From Acidimicrobiaceae bacterium (lineage in GTDB: Bacteria > Actinomycetota > Acidimicrobiia > Acidimicrobiales > Poriferisodalaceae), in assembly GCA_002722565.1 (NCBI GenBank), contig PBMG01000021.1:1-64000 (forward strand): a DNA stretch of 64,000 bases. The letters are read 5' to 3'. Position numbers and translations under genes: made by a program. Within the stretch, counting starts at the first letter, position 1. Every line of letters begins with the position of its first letter. Positions 54,628-64,000 of this stretch are shown here, one piece after another. Under the pieces are notes generated by a model. It worked only from the letters and a program-made list of their open reading frames with translations, was not told the origin of the DNA and searched no databases.

Positions 54628-54963
54628 CTACTCTTCGTCAGACACGGCCTCAAGAGCAGCTGCGTCAGCTTCAGCTTGCGCTAGTGCCTCTGCCTCTAGG
54701 CGAGCCCGTTCTTCCGGATCGAATCGCTCATAACCGATTTTGTCAGCTTGAATTTCTTCAAAAGCCATCGACAAGGACTTCCGCGCTGTGCTCGTTACTT
54801 GCGGAGGTACCTCGCTGCCCCCGCCGTCTCCGAGGCCAAGGTCATATGAGATTAGTTGGCGCGATCTTTTGGCCGCCAAACTTACTAGCGTGAACCTAGA
54901 GTCGACCTTTTCTAGCAATGCCTCTAGGCCCGGACTAATCATCGTGTCTTGTTCCTCGGACAT
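54628..54963 (-). CDS. rpoZ: RNA polymerase omega subunit
   Basis: 111 residues. The core SRFTLVSLAAKRSRQLI is the family hallmark (KVDSRF...AKRARQ), followed by the conserved KSLSMAFEEI helix. The C-terminal tail is alanine- and glutamate-rich. Sits in the standard gmk-rpoZ-coaBC order of Actinomycetota, 96 nt after gmk. Confidence 0.94.
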   Translation of the reverse strand: MSEEQDTMISPGLEALLEKVDSRFTLVSLAAKRSRQLISYDLGLGDGGGSEVPPQVTSTARKSLSMAFEEIQADKIGYERFDPEERARLEAEALAQAEADAAALEAVSDEE

Positions 54964-55059
54964 TTGCTCTACCTCAATAAGGGTTCGAAGGCTTTAACCG
55001 GAATTCAATACTATCAGCGACCTGCTGAACTCGAACGAGTCGAGCGCAACATCAGCCCG

Positions 55060-55629
55060 TTAGCGTGACAATCTCCGCTGACGAACATCAGCTATGACAG
55101 AGCGAACTTCGGAAACCGCCGCATCTAGTTCGCCGTTCAGCACAACAGAATCAGCTAATTCTCGACCAATTTTCTCTTCCATCTCAGCGGCGGACAACCG
55201 TTGCTTTATGTGTTCTTCACCATCACCTCGGGCTCTCATACGGCTCTCTTGCTCGAGTCGGTTAGGTGGAACGATCAAGATAACAACCGCATCAGGTTGG
55301 CGTTCCCTGACCGCTACAGCTCCCTGCACATCGATCTCTAGTAGTAAGTCTTTCCCAACGGGGACCATCGGGGTTGGGGTTCCATAACGATATTCAAAAA
55401 AGTTCGCCCATTCATAAAAGCCCTCAACAGCAATACGCTCGTCGAACTGTTCATCTGTTACGTAAGCGTAAGCGTCTTCAGCTTCGTTGGGCCTTCGCGG
55501 TCGCGTGGTCCAAGATTGGCTGAGATGCAAAGTGGCGTCACCCTTCATCAGTTGACCAACGATGGTGCCTTTACCTGCTCCCCCAGCACCACAAATCACA
55601 AATACGATGGGATTACTGTTGCTACTCAC
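55060..55629 (-). CDS. gmk: Guanylate kinase
   Basis: 189 residues; phosphorylates GMP. P-loop GAGGAGKGT near the N-terminus, GMP-binding TTRPRRPNEAEDAYAYV and the lid region with RMRARGDGEEHIKQR. Located downstream of mihF by 33 nt. Confidence 0.96.
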   Translation of the reverse strand: MSSNSNPIVFVICGAGGAGKGTIVGQLMKGDATLHLSQSWTTRPRRPNEAEDAYAYVTDEQFDERIAVEGFYEWANFFEYRYGTPTPMVPVGKDLLLEIDVQGAVAVRERQPDAVVILIVPPNRLEQESRMRARGDGEEHIKQRLSAAEMEEKIGRELADSVVLNGELDAAVSEVRSVIADVRQRRLSR

Positions 55630-55662
55630 AGCGGTCGAGTCCGTACCATGCAGCAGCCAACT

Positions 55663-55980
55663 TCAGGCTGCGAAAAACGCCAAGAGCTGGTTGCGTTGAT
55701 TTTCTCCCAAACCTTGCAGCCGTCTACTCTCCGCTATGCCGACTTCTCGCATCAATCTGCGAGCTTTGACTTTGCCAATCTTAGGCATCGATTCAAGAGC
55801 GGCAAGAGCCTTCATCTTCCCGACTAACTCGTCGTTGTCGGCAAGTTCCAGTAATTCGTCAAACGACACCAACCCCATTTTAAGGCGATCTTTAGTTTCT
55901 GCCCTCACACGTCGCGCTGCTGCAGCCTTTTCCAGCGCAGCTTCGCGTTGTTGGGCCGAAAGAATGGGCGGTGTAGGCAT
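55663..55980 (-). CDS. mihF: Integration host factor, actinobacterial type (mIHF)
   Basis: 105 residues, almost all helical, with the helix-two-turn-helix segment MPKIGKVKARRLMREVGI that binds DNA without sequence preference. The family occurs in Actinomycetota only and shapes the nucleoid, so it is a strong taxonomic marker. It lies in the usual place between pyrF and gmk. Confidence 0.95.
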   Translation of the reverse strand: MPTPPILSAQQREAALEKAAAARRVRAETKDRLKMGLVSFDELLELADNDELVGKMKALAALESMPKIGKVKARRLMREVGIAESRRLQGLGENQRNQLLAFFAA

Positions 55981-56024
55981 CGTTGTGAAGTCTAACGGCG
56001 CTGTAGCTAGCGCGAACCCTCTAG

Positions 56025-56732
56025 CTAAATTGCATCGGCTACCTCGGAGGCGATCCTGCTAGCTGCTTCTTCGGGTTCAGCGGAGGCAGTCACTGCTCTA
56101 CCGATAACCAGCAGGCCTGCCCCTTGTTCGATAGCGACTCTAGGCGTCGCCGGGCGTCCTTGATCATTAGCCGCCACCCCTTCAGGCCGAATGCCCGGGA
56201 CGACGCTAAGGAGCTCAGGAGCTACGGAAGAAACCTCGTGTAGGTCACTTGCGGCACAGACAACACCTCCGCAATCAGCGTTAACGGCGTACCCAAGCCT
56301 TTCCTGCAGCAACGACTCTGGAGCCTCTAAATCAGAGGTCAAGACAGTCACAGCAAGCACCATCGGCGGAGTCAATCCGGCAGCTGATGCTCCTTCGTTC
56401 AGGCCATCGACGGCAGCTGCCAACATGTCAACCCCACCTGACGAATGAACGGTGACATAAGAAACTCCGAGGCTCCCTAACACCTTGGCAGCTTTCCCGA
56501 CTGTTGTTGGAATGTCGTGCAGTTTGAGGTCAAGAAAAACCTCATAGCCCTGATCCAGAAATGTCCCTACAGCTTCTGGCCCCGAGGCAGAGAACAGTTC
56601 TAACCCAACTTTTGCGACCGAAAACCACGGCAGCATCTTGCGACCAAGACGGCCAGCTTCAACTAAGTCGTCAACATCGAGCGCTAAGGCCAGACGGGAA
56701 CGAGTGTCATTATCGACATCCCTAGGATTCAT
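56025..56732 (-). CDS. pyrF: Orotidine 5'-phosphate decarboxylase
   Basis: 235 residues, last step to UMP. The catalytic segment DLKLHDIPTTVGKA carries the D-K-D set. C-terminal phosphate site in VPGIRPEG and LVIGRAVTAS. Its ATG overlaps the pyrD end by 11 nt. Confidence 0.96.
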   Translation of the reverse strand: MNPRDVDNDTRSRLALALDVDDLVEAGRLGRKMLPWFSVAKVGLELFSASGPEAVGTFLDQGYEVFLDLKLHDIPTTVGKAAKVLGSLGVSYVTVHSSGGVDMLAAAVDGLNEGASAAGLTPPMVLAVTVLTSDLEAPESLLQERLGYAVNADCGGVVCAASDLHEVSSVAPELLSVVPGIRPEGVAANDQGRPATPRVAIEQGAGLLVIGRAVTASAEPEEAASRIASEVADAI

Positions 56733-57642
56733 GGGCCACTCCGGTAATAGAACTCAAGGAACTTACTCCATGTTTTCTGCACCACTTTTGTAGATCGTGC
56801 AGGATCCGCTGAGATGCTTTGGGATTCGCAAAGTGCGCCGACCCCACCTGAATAGCGGATGCTCCCGCTGCGAGGAACTCGACCGCATCTTCAGCCTTAG
56901 CTATTCCCCCTACACCAAGAATCGGCACTGGACCCAATGACTGGTACACGTCATATACAGCTCTAACAGCGATAGGGCGGATACTGGGCCCCGAAACGCC
57001 ACCTCCGCCATTACCAAGAACAGGTCGAAGGGTTCGTGGGTCTATCACCATCCCGAACAACGTGTTCGTAAGGGTCAAGGCTTCGGCCCCAGCCTCGATT
57101 GCTGCCTTGGCTATGGAAACAATGTCCGTAACGTTCGGGCTCAATTTGGCCCATGTGGGGAAACCAGAAATTAGTGAGGCGTTAATAGCAGCCTCACAGC
57201 TGTGGGCATCGTGAGCAAACATGTCGCCCCGACTTTCTAAATTGGGACAACTCACATTCACTTCGACTGCCGTGATTCCTTCAACTCCCGCCAAGCGACT
57301 GGCAGCCTCTCTGTACTCGTCAACACTTCGCCCCCAGATGCTGACCACCACTCGAGCCCCATGGCTTAATAAGGCAGGTAGGTCTTCTTTGATCCAACTA
57401 TCAATACCTGGGTTCTGTAGACCTACTGAGTTGATCATTCCAGATGAAGTCCCGTGAACTCTAGGTGAAGGGTTGCCTGCCCACGGTTGAGCCGACAGGG
57501 ACTTAACAACCACAGCCCCTAGCTCTCCTAAGTCGCAATATGCAGCGAGTTCCGTGCCATGACCTACTGTCCCAGAAGCGGTCATCACAGGGTTAGGAAA
57601 GGTTATCGAGCCAACCTTTACCGATAGCCCTTGGCCTGTCAT
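56722..57642 (-). CDS. pyrD: Dihydroorotate dehydrogenase, class 1B-like
   Basis: 306 residues, FMN enzyme of pyrimidine synthesis. [11 protein letters not shown], the [10 protein letters not shown] and SVGLQNPG segments and the catalytic cysteine in [10 protein letters not shown] match class 1B (Bacillus PyrD type). Class 1B normally pairs with the FAD/2Fe-2S protein PyrK, which is not seen in this window. ATG at 57642 overlaps the carB stop (ATGA); an upstream ATG inside carB is rejected. Confidence 0.93.
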   Translation of the reverse strand: MTGQGLSVKVGSITFPNPVMTASGTVGHGTELAAYCDLGELGAVVVKSLSAQPWAGNPSPRVHGTSSGMINSVGLQNPGIDSWIKEDLPALLSHGARVVVSIWGRSVDEYREAASRLAGVEGITAVEVNVSCPNLESRGDMFAHDAHSCEAAINASLISGFPTWAKLSPNVTDIVSIAKAAIEAGAEALTLTNTLFGMVIDPRTLRPVLGNGGGGVSGPSIRPIAVRAVYDVYQSLGPVPILGVGGIAKAEDAVEFLAAGASAIQVGSAHFANPKASQRILHDLQKWCRKHGVSSLSSITGVAHES

Positions 57643-60600
57643 TCGACCGAGCTTTCGAAGCCCAGAAATTCTTGTAATGGTCGCACGGTCAGCGGGTTGG
57701 ACATCCATTCTTCTAACCCAACAGCTGCCGCTCGTGCCGCTGCGACAGTCGTCAAACAGGGCACTTTATGGGCGGTTGAAGCAAAACGAATTCGATGACC
57801 GTCGCTTCGAGGGCCTCGGCCACGCGGTGTGTTAACCACGAGTTTGACCTGGCCTGCCCCAATTAGCTCAACTGCATCTACGCCAGCACTAATCTCGCGC
57901 CCTTCTTCGCTTAGCTTCGCTACCACCGTTTCCACTTGAACTCCGTTGCTACTCAAGAACTCGGCGGTTCCTGAAGTAGCAGCCAACGCAAACCCAAGAG
58001 CGACGAATCTCTTAGCAGCTTCAAGGCCCTGCTCCTTATCTCGATCTGCAAGCGAGAAAAAAATTGTTCCTCCGATCGGGAGTCCTTCACCCGCAGCAAT
58101 TTGGCTCTTAGCGAATGCCAACCCAAATGTCTTGTCGATGCCCATTACTTCACCGGTAGAGCGCATCTCGGGTCCAAGTACTGTGTCGACATCAGGGAAC
58201 CGTTGGAATGGCAAGACTGCTTCTTTTACTGCAACATGACCTTCCCTGATCGGCTCTGGCAAAGCACCCATTTCTCGCAATTCTTTTAGTGTTTCTCCGG
58301 CCATTACTCGCGCCGCGACCTTCGCCAACTGCACGCCCGTCGCCTTAGCGACGAAGGGAACGGTTCGAGATGCCCGGGGATTAGCTTCAATAACGAATAC
58401 TTGGCCCTGCTTAACCGCAAACTGAACATTCAAAAGACCCACAACCTCGAGCCGTTCTGCGAGTTGTTTCGCGTACTCGACTATGACTTCTTGGGTCTCT
58501 AGAGAGAGGTTGGGTGGCGGGATCGCACAGGCACTATCTCCTGAATGCACACCTGCTTCTTCTACATGTTCCAGAATTCCACCGAGAATAAATTCGCCCT
58601 CCTGGTCTCTGATGGAGTCCACATCAACTTCGATTGCATCTTCCAGGAACCTGTCGATGAGCACCGGGCGATCAGCCGACAGTCCACCTTCTCTGCCTAA
58701 GCCTTCGAAGGCTGCCAATTCTTTCATCGCTTCTTGAAGTTCTTGCAGGTCATACACAATTGTCATAGCCCTACCACCCAACACATAGCTCGGTCGGACC
58801 AAGGCAGGAAAACCAATTCGTTCACAGATTTGCGCAGCCTCCTCAAAGGTCACTGCAGTGCCGCCAGGTGGCTGCGGGATCTCCAGTTGTGCGCACAACG
58901 AGTTCCAGCGTTCACGGTCTTCGGCCAGATCAATGGAATCCGGAGCTGTCCCGCACACGAGTTCAGCTGGTAACTCCGAGGCCAACTTGAGCGGTGTTTG
59001 GCCTCCGAGGCTAACGATAACCCCAGCTGGATCTTCAGCATCAATAACGTTGAGAACATCTTCGAGCGTGAGCGGCTCGAAGTAAAGTCGATCTGACGTG
59101 TCGTAGTCGGTGGAGACAGTTTCGGGGTTGCAGTTGACCATGATGGTTTCGTAGCCGGCTTCCTCCAACGCGAAGCTGGCGTGGACACAGCAATAATCGA
59201 ATTCAATACCCTGACCTATTCGATTAGGCCCCGAGCCAAGAATCATCATCCGCGGTCGAACGCCTGGGCGAATCTCATCTTCGTCCTCGTAGGTGGAGTA
59301 GTGATACGGCGTTATTGCGTCGAACTCAGCAGCACAGGTGTCGACGGTCTTGAAGGTCGTAACAACGCCAGCGCTCAATCTGCCTGCTCGCACGTCTCGC
59401 TCTTCTTCCTTCAAAAGATAAGCAAGTTGAGCATCGGAAAATCCGAGTTGTTTAGCGCGTCGCCACTCCATACGAGTTAACGAAGACAGAGTTACCTTCT
59501 CCAGATGAAGCCGTTCTTCAACAATCATGAGCATCTGGTCTAAGAACCAGTTGTCTATATCGCATGCGAGGTGAATCTGATCGACAGGAACCTCTCGCCT
59601 CATCAGTTCTCCTATTTGGAACAGTCTTTCGGGCGTCGGAATAGCTATAGCAGTAAGCAACTCTGCATCATCTTGTTGCATATATTGGACTTCCCCCGGG
59701 TCAGCGTTAAGCCCCATCCGCCCTTGTTCAAGCGAGCGAATACCCTTTTGGAGACTCTCAGGAAAAGTCCTTCCTATAGACATCGCTTCGCCCACCGATT
59801 GCATCTGAGGGCCCAATACTCCTGATGCCCCGGGTAGCTTCTCAAATGCCCATCGCGGGATCTTGGTTACTACGTAATCGATCGTGGGCTCGAAACTCGC
59901 TGGCGTCTTTTGCGTAATGTCATTAGTAATCTCATCAAGGCGGTACCCGACTGCTAAACGTGCCGCGATCTTGGCAATGGGAAATCCTGTCGCCTTAGAA
60001 GCGAGAGCTGAGCTCCTACTCACGCGGGGGTTCATCTCAATAACAATTTGCTCACCTGTATCAGGGTGGACCGCAAATTGGACGTTTGACCCTCCTGTTT
60101 CGACTCCGACTCGTCGGATGCAGGCAAACGCAGCGTTTCGCATTTCTTGATACTCAACATCGGAGAGTGTTTGAGCTGGAGCAACAGTGATGGAATCGCC
60201 TGTATGTACCCCCATCGCATCAACATTCTCAATTGAGCAGATCACCACACAGTTATCAGCGTGATCCCTCATTATCTCTAGCTCGTATTCTTTCCAGCCT
60301 TTGATTGATTTCTCGATCAAGATCTCCGAGATTGGGCTCGCATCCAGACCCAATGCTGCGACTCGCTCGAACTCTTCGGCGGTATGAGCAAAGGCCGTGC
60401 CTTTGCCACCCAAAATGTAGGCGGGCCGAATAATGACTGGGAGCCCAATTTCTTCAGCGACGCTCAGAGCTTCATCCATTGTGTGAGCAATGCCAGATAG
60501 GGCACACTTCAACCCAATCTCTTCCATCGCTTGCCTGAAGAGGTCTCGGTCTTCCGCTGTGGCAATAGCATCGCCACTTGCGCCGATCATTTCCACGTCA

Positions 60601-60932
60601 TATTGATCTAATACGCCGGATTCAACGAGCTCAGTAGCAAGATTTAATGCTGTTTGCCCTCCGAGAGTCGGCAAAATGGCGTCTGGCCGCTCACGTTCAA
60701 TGATGGCAGTAAGGACATCCGCTTCAAGGGGTTCTATGTATGTGGCGTCCGCAAATTCCGGGTCCGTCATTATCGTTGCGGGGTTGGAGTTGGCGAGAAT
60801 TATTCGGTAACCCTCTTCTTTCAAAACTCGACATGCTTGTGTACCTGAGTAGTCGAATTCGCAGGCCTGACCGATGACGATCGGCCCAGATCCAATTATC
60901 AAAATACTTTCGATGTCATCTCGTCTCGGCAT
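57639..60932 (-). CDS. carB: Carbamoyl-phosphate synthase, large subunit
   Basis: 1097 residues. Two homologous ATP-grasp halves, each with [17 protein letters not shown]- or [16 protein letters not shown]-like entry loops, an oligomerisation region between them and a C-terminal MGS-like regulatory domain (about 950-1090). Makes carbamoyl phosphate from bicarbonate, ammonia and two ATP for both PyrB and ArgF. One-base overlap with carA. Confidence 0.97.
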   Translation of the reverse strand: MPRRDDIESILIIGSGPIVIGQACEFDYSGTQACRVLKEEGYRIILANSNPATIMTDPEFADATYIEPLEADVLTAIIERERPDAILPTLGGQTALNLATELVESGVLDQYDVEMIGASGDAIATAEDRDLFRQAMEEIGLKCALSGIAHTMDEALSVAEEIGLPVIIRPAYILGGKGTAFAHTAEEFERVAALGLDASPISEILIEKSIKGWKEYELEIMRDHADNCVVICSIENVDAMGVHTGDSITVAPAQTLSDVEYQEMRNAAFACIRRVGVETGGSNVQFAVHPDTGEQIVIEMNPRVSRSSALASKATGFPIAKIAARLAVGYRLDEITNDITQKTPASFEPTIDYVVTKIPRWAFEKLPGASGVLGPQMQSVGEAMSIGRTFPESLQKGIRSLEQGRMGLNADPGEVQYMQQDDAELLTAIAIPTPERLFQIGELMRREVPVDQIHLACDIDNWFLDQMLMIVEERLHLEKVTLSSLTRMEWRRAKQLGFSDAQLAYLLKEEERDVRAGRLSAGVVTTFKTVDTCAAEFDAITPYHYSTYEDEDEIRPGVRPRMMILGSGPNRIGQGIEFDYCCVHASFALEEAGYETIMVNCNPETVSTDYDTSDRLYFEPLTLEDVLNVIDAEDPAGVIVSLGGQTPLKLASELPAELVCGTAPDSIDLAEDRERWNSLCAQLEIPQPPGGTAVTFEEAAQICERIGFPALVRPSYVLGGRAMTIVYDLQELQEAMKELAAFEGLGREGGLSADRPVLIDRFLEDAIEVDVDSIRDQEGEFILGGILEHVEEAGVHSGDSACAIPPPNLSLETQEVIVEYAKQLAERLEVVGLLNVQFAVKQGQVFVIEANPRASRTVPFVAKATGVQLAKVAARVMAGETLKELREMGALPEPIREGHVAVKEAVLPFQRFPDVDTVLGPEMRSTGEVMGIDKTFGLAFAKSQIAAGEGLPIGGTIFFSLADRDKEQGLEAAKRFVALGFALAATSGTAEFLSSNGVQVETVVAKLSEEGREISAGVDAVELIGAGQVKLVVNTPRGRGPRSDGHRIRFASTAHKVPCLTTVAAARAAAVGLEEWMSNPLTVRPLQEFLGFESSVE

Positions 60933-62020
60933 TAGCTCATGCCCCCGTGAAACGAAGCCATCAAATCAGCAAATTCTTGGAACAGGTAACGGGAATCATG
61001 TGGACCGGGACTGGCCTCAGGGTGATATTGAACGCTAAACGCTGGTATGTCATTGCAGCGAAGACCCTCAAGTACTCCGTCGTTGAGGCAAACATGGGTT
61101 TCGGTTACGCCGGGGACAGAACCTGACTCAATAGCAAAGTTGTGGTTTTGGCTAGTAATTTCGATCCGGCCAGTGTCTAGATTCCGCACGGGTATGTTGC
61201 CCCCGTGATGGCCAAATTTCATCTTGTAGGACTTTCCTCCAAGAGCCAAAGAAAGAATCTGATGACCCAGACAAATTCCGAACACTGGCACCTTTCCCAG
61301 CAGGGCACTGAGCGCGGTGACAACTTGCCCTGCCATCATCGGGTCGCCGGGTCCATTTGACAGAAAGACACCATGGGGGTCCAACGCCAGGACTTCGTCG
61401 CTACTTGTTTGGGCTGGTACTACAAAAACAGTGGCTATCTCTGACAACTGATCCACTATCGATTTTTTTATGCCCAAATCGTAGGCAACAACCCTGAGCT
61501 CGCCCTGTCCCACTTCGTAGGTTCGTGGGGTCGTAACGGAACCAACCAGATCTACTCCTTCCGTACCGGGCTCTGACGAGGCAGCTTCAACGAGCAAATC
61601 GAGTGAGGCTGAACCAAACGCGGCGGGCATGGCTCCGTTTTCTCGGACATGTCGTGTCAATCGTCGAGTGTCTATGCCTGCAATACCCGGTATGCCTTCT
61701 GACCGGAGGTAACTCTCTAGGTCACCCTCGCTTCGCCAGTTGGATTGTCGCCTTGCTAAGTCGCGGACAACGACGCCTCTACAGAAGGGGCGTGTTGCTT
61801 CGACATCAGCGGTTGAGACGCCATAATTGCCTATATGTGGATAGGTGAAGTTGATTATTTGTCCCGCATATGAAGGATCTGTTATCACCTCTTGGTACCC
61901 GCTTAAGACAGTGTTGAAGACCACTTCACCTGACGTAATCTCAACTTCCTCACCGATCAGTTCTCCTTCGAACGTTGCGCCATCAGACAGCACTAACGCT
62001 CCTTCGCGAATTTGGGTCAC
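60932..62020 (-). CDS. carA: Carbamoyl-phosphate synthase, small subunit
   Basis: 362 residues. The C-terminal glutaminase has the nucleophile in [16 protein letters not shown] and the H-E pair in QYHPEASPG. The N-terminal domain starts [16 protein letters not shown]. Delivers ammonia to CarB. It lies 63 nt after pyrB; pyrC, common at that spot, is absent. Confidence 0.97.
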   Translation of the reverse strand: MTQIREGALVLSDGATFEGELIGEEVEITSGEVVFNTVLSGYQEVITDPSYAGQIINFTYPHIGNYGVSTADVEATRPFCRGVVVRDLARRQSNWRSEGDLESYLRSEGIPGIAGIDTRRLTRHVRENGAMPAAFGSASLDLLVEAASSEPGTEGVDLVGSVTTPRTYEVGQGELRVVAYDLGIKKSIVDQLSEIATVFVVPAQTSSDEVLALDPHGVFLSNGPGDPMMAGQVVTALSALLGKVPVFGICLGHQILSLALGGKSYKMKFGHHGGNIPVRNLDTGRIEITSQNHNFAIESGSVPGVTETHVCLNDGVLEGLRCNDIPAFSVQYHPEASPGPHDSRYLFQEFADLMASFHGGMS

Positions 62021-62083
62021 CTACTCTCCCTGTCATCCATGATCTGTTTCTGATTCACTTTCTTTTCCTTAACAACATCGGCC

Positions 62084-63037
62084 TCAATCAATCTCAACAC
62101 CCGAACCCAATAGCCTGAAAAGAACAGCCATCCTCACCGCTACTCCGTTGGTTACTTGTTGGTTAACCAACACATTCACTCGCTTGTCTAAGACTTCGCC
62201 AGCTATCTCAATTCCTCGATTCACGGGACCCGGGTGCACAATCACGACGTCATCTCTCATAGTGTTGGCTCTCGCTTCAGTTATTCCGTAGCGGTCGACG
62301 TAGTCATCAACCGAACTAATTACAGATTCACCCATACGCTCCGTCTGAATCCGCAGTAAGCCGACTACGTCCAAACTCGGGAGAACTGAATCCAAGTCAT
62401 CGGTAATTTCAACTGGCCAATTCTCGGTATCGGTGGGCTGAAGGTTATGCGGAGCCACCAGAGTTACTTTGGCTCCGAGACTGCGGTAAGCGATGAAATC
62501 GCTTCGGGCTACCCTGCTGTGTTTGATATCGCCGACAATGCCGACATGGATTCCTTCCAAGGAGGCCTCAGTGCCAGCAGATCCGTGAAAGTGCTGACAT
62601 AGGGTGTAAGCATCCAACAAACCTTGCGTCGGATGCGCGTTCAACCCGTCTCCCGCGTTGATTACTGAGATTGCTTCTCCTACTCCTTCAGCGATCTGGC
62701 CGGGAAGACCATCCGAACCATGTCGAATTACCAGAGCATCAACGCCCAACGCCCGGATTGTTTCCACCGTGTCTTGAAGTGATTCCCCTTTAGAAAGGGA
62801 AGAGGTGTGGGTTGGAAAATCAATAACATCAGCGGATAGCCGTTTTGCGGCAAGGTCAAAAGACATCCGCGTACGGGTGGAATCTTCAAAGAAAATCATC
62901 GCCACGGTCCGCCCGCGCAGTGCTGGCACCTTAGGAATCGGTCTTCCGCTAACTTCAACAAATCGATCCGTTAGGTGCAACAACTCCTGGATAGCGTCAC
63001 GATCCATATCAGCAAGGTTGATCAGATGGTTCGTCAT
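62084..63037 (-). CDS. pyrB: Aspartate carbamoyltransferase
   Basis: 317 residues, first committed pyrimidine step. Carbamoyl-phosphate motif FEDSTRTRMSFD, the lysine-bearing loop SSLSKGESLQDT, and HPGPVNRGIEI near the C-terminus. Overlaps the pyrR stop by 4 nt. Confidence 0.97.
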   Translation of the reverse strand: MTNHLINLADMDRDAIQELLHLTDRFVEVSGRPIPKVPALRGRTVAMIFFEDSTRTRMSFDLAAKRLSADVIDFPTHTSSLSKGESLQDTVETIRALGVDALVIRHGSDGLPGQIAEGVGEAISVINAGDGLNAHPTQGLLDAYTLCQHFHGSAGTEASLEGIHVGIVGDIKHSRVARSDFIAYRSLGAKVTLVAPHNLQPTDTENWPVEITDDLDSVLPSLDVVGLLRIQTERMGESVISSVDDYVDRYGITEARANTMRDDVVIVHPGPVNRGIEIAGEVLDKRVNVLVNQQVTNGVAVRMAVLFRLLGSGVEID

Positions 63038-63600
63038 TTACGCATCTCTCCCAACAACACCCCTTCAGGATTCACGTCTACGACCTCATCTCGGCGGGTG
63101 GGCAGGTTTTTGCCTACGAAATCGGGACGAATCGGCAGCTCTCGGTGACCTCGATCAATTACTACGGCCAGTTGGACAGCGCGCGGGCGACCGAAATCTG
63201 TGAGCGCATCTAAGGCAGCTCTAATCGTTCGACCGGTAAACAAAACGTCGTCCACTAAGACAACTATCTTGCCGCCGAGGTCAATTTGGATGTCAGTTTC
63301 CGCCTCAGGCATAACTGGTCTCAGGCCTATGTCATCGCGATATAAAGCAACATCTAGCGTTCCGGTCGGGACGTCCACTCCATCAATTTCAAAAAGTAAC
63401 CGAGACAGGAGGCGAGCTATCTCGACTCCACCTGTTTGGAGCGCAACCAACACAACGTCTTCGAGTCCCTGGTTGCGTTCAATAATTTCGTGACTGATTC
63501 TCGTAAGAGCTCGGTGAACCTGAGCCGCGTCCAAAACAGTAGTACGAGCAATAAAAACGCCCCCATACGGGGGCGTCATACGGCGCTCGCGGTCGGCCAC
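63034..63600 (-). CDS. pyrR: PyrR regulator / uracil phosphoribosyltransferase
   Basis: 188 residues. PRPP-binding loop VLVDDVLFTGRTIRAAL and the basic TRISHEIIERN helix fit PyrR, which binds pyr mRNA when UMP is high. GTG at 63600 has GGAGG 7 nt upstream, which decides the start. Codons 8-16 contain a perfect terminator hairpin, and a PyrR-binding hairpin sits just upstream, so the gene is probably its own first target. First gene of pyrR-pyrB-carA-carB-pyrD-pyrF. Confidence 0.95.
   Translation of the reverse strand: MADRERRMTPPYGGVFIARTTVLDAAQVHRALTRISHEIIERNQGLEDVVLVALQTGGVEIARLLSRLLFEIDGVDVPTGTLDVALYRDDIGLRPVMPEAETDIQIDLGGKIVVLVDDVLFTGRTIRAALDALTDFGRPRAVQLAVVIDRGHRELPIRPDFVGKNLPTRRDEVVDVNPEGVLLGEMRK
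63551..63578 (-). terminator. Intrinsic terminator inside the pyrR 5' coding region
   Basis: On the minus strand an 8-bp GC-rich stem (ACGCCCCC / GGGGGCGT; arms at 69-76 and 57-64 of the 63500s) with a 4-base loop is followed by TTTTTAT. It lies 24-50 nt inside the pyrR frame and codes for part of MTPPYGGVFIA. Likely an attenuator that forms when the start is not translated. Confidence 0.75.
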
Positions 63601-63611
63601 GATGTTTCCTC

Positions 63612-63650
63612 CTGTCCGTCTGAGCCTCACAGGACTCGCTTCACGGTCAG
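63612..63650 (-). promoter_or_regulatory. PyrR-binding RNA hairpin in the pyr leader
   Basis: The minus-strand RNA contains AGUCCUGUGAGGCU (63623-63636), an exact fit to the PyrR loop consensus ARUCCNGNGAGGYU. It is capped in a stem: CCGU/ACGG below a purine-rich internal bulge, extended by CUG/CAG with one A-A mismatch. The last stem base is the first G of the GGAGG Shine-Dalgarno, so PyrR binding should hinder translation of pyrR. Confidence 0.85.
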
Positions 63651-63656
63651 GGGTGC

Positions 63657-63684
63657 AGCCTAGTCCAAATGGAGTTCTTGTCAG
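63657..63684 (-). promoter_or_regulatory. Candidate promoter of the pyr operon
   Basis: Minus-strand CTGACA (63679-63684) and TAGGCT (63657-63662) with 16-nt spacing. The predicted start is about 63650, exactly where the PyrR hairpin begins, so the hairpin would be the very 5' end of the mRNA. Confidence 0.5.
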
Positions 63685-63707
63685 GGACCAATTAAGAGTT
63701 AACTGAA

Positions 63708-64000
63708 CTAACTGCCTATTTCGCGAGCCGCTGACCCGAGTATCCCATTTATGAATTTCCCGCTTTCTTCGGTAGCGCCAAACAGGTTGCCTAACTCAAC
63801 TGCCTCGTTAATCACAACAGCAACAGGCAGATCGCCTAAAAGCAATTCGTAGATACCGATACGAAGAATCCATAGGTCGAGCATTCCCAAACGATCTAAT
63901 GACCAGCCCTCGTGAAGGTACGCGTCAATTTCCGCGTCAATTCGTTCAACGTCGTCAGAGACTCCTGTGACCAGATCTTCAACGAGTTGTGCAGGCGTAA
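63708..64000 (-). CDS. nusB: Transcription antitermination protein NusB, C-terminal part (cut by window edge)
   Basis: The frame stays open to the right edge, so the start lies beyond 64000. About 97 residues are visible, with the family motifs LRIGIYELLLGDLP, VVINEAVELGNLFG and SGKFINGILGSAA. NusB binds boxA RNA with S10 in rRNA antitermination. nusB upstream of pyrR is common in Actinomycetota. Confidence 0.93.
   Translation of the reverse strand, partial: TPAQLVEDLVTGVSDDVERIDAEIDAYLHEGWSLDRLGMLDLWILRIGIYELLLGDLPVAVVINEAVELGNLFGATEESGKFINGILGSAAREIGS

Overview
The window looks like a chromosomal segment of an uncultured member of the Actinomycetota, with moderate GC (near 50 % by eye) and possibly related to marine Acidimicrobiia. 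The actinobacterial signs are an mIHF-type integration host factor gene, a degenerate PriA without the usual P-loop, an F420/PPOX-type flavoprotein, and gene order. From memory, two blocks follow the order known in Mycobacterium: pyrR-pyrB-carA-carB-(pyrD)-pyrF-mihF-gmk-rpoZ-coaBC-metK-priA-def-fmt-rsmB-ribD-ribE-ribBA, and infC-rpmI-rplT-trmH-pheS-pheT-argCBDFRH-tyrS. The finer taxonomic placement is inference. Almost all backbone genes are on the minus strand.

Layout, left to right. 1-475: 5' part of a 16S rRNA gene (minus), preceded by a hairpin-rich leader (about 560-850). 967-9459: tyrS, two small membrane proteins, a Nudix hydrolase and the arginine cluster (transcribed argC-argB-argD-argF-argR-argH), with a tandem ARG-box operator in front of argC. 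9575-31321: a block of about 21.8 kb, mostly catabolic, lying between argC and pheT. It holds two MFS transporters, gltBD, an FAD oxidoreductase, a PPOX protein, DUF3237 and VOC proteins, two phytanoyl-CoA-dioxygenase-like enzymes, two long tandem-domain CaiB/BaiF CoA-transferases, an orphan carboxyltransferase subunit, an SDR and a 2-hydroxyacid dehydrogenase. 31329-36830: pheT, pheS, an rRNA methyltransferase, rplT, rpmI and infC. infC has no ATG/GTG/TTG start, and a strong intrinsic terminator lies in its leader. 37112-41907: a DUF1844-like gene, hisG, ribBA, ribE, ribD and a MogA/MoaB protein.

42020-47793: a second accessory block (CopD-like membrane protein, dienoyl-CoA-isomerase-like crotonase, amidase, metallo-beta-lactamase-fold hydrolase, GNAT, amidohydrolase, phosphoesterase). 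47804-63600: rsmB, fmt, def, priA, metK, coaBC, rpoZ, gmk, mihF, pyrF, pyrD, carB, carA, pyrB and pyrR. 63708-64000: partial nusB.

How the genes work together: gltBD supplies glutamate, carAB supplies carbamoyl phosphate to both ArgF and PyrB, and the arginine and pyrimidine clusters each carry their own regulator (ArgR, PyrR). The most interesting element is regulatory. A canonical PyrR-binding hairpin sits at the predicted 5' end of the pyr mRNA and its stem reaches the pyrR Shine-Dalgarno. A textbook intrinsic terminator is written into the first codons of pyrR, which suggests repression coupled to premature termination. Several operons lack an expected member (argJ and argG, pyrC, ribH, pyrK). 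No CRISPR, insertion sequence, prophage or tRNA gene was recognised.
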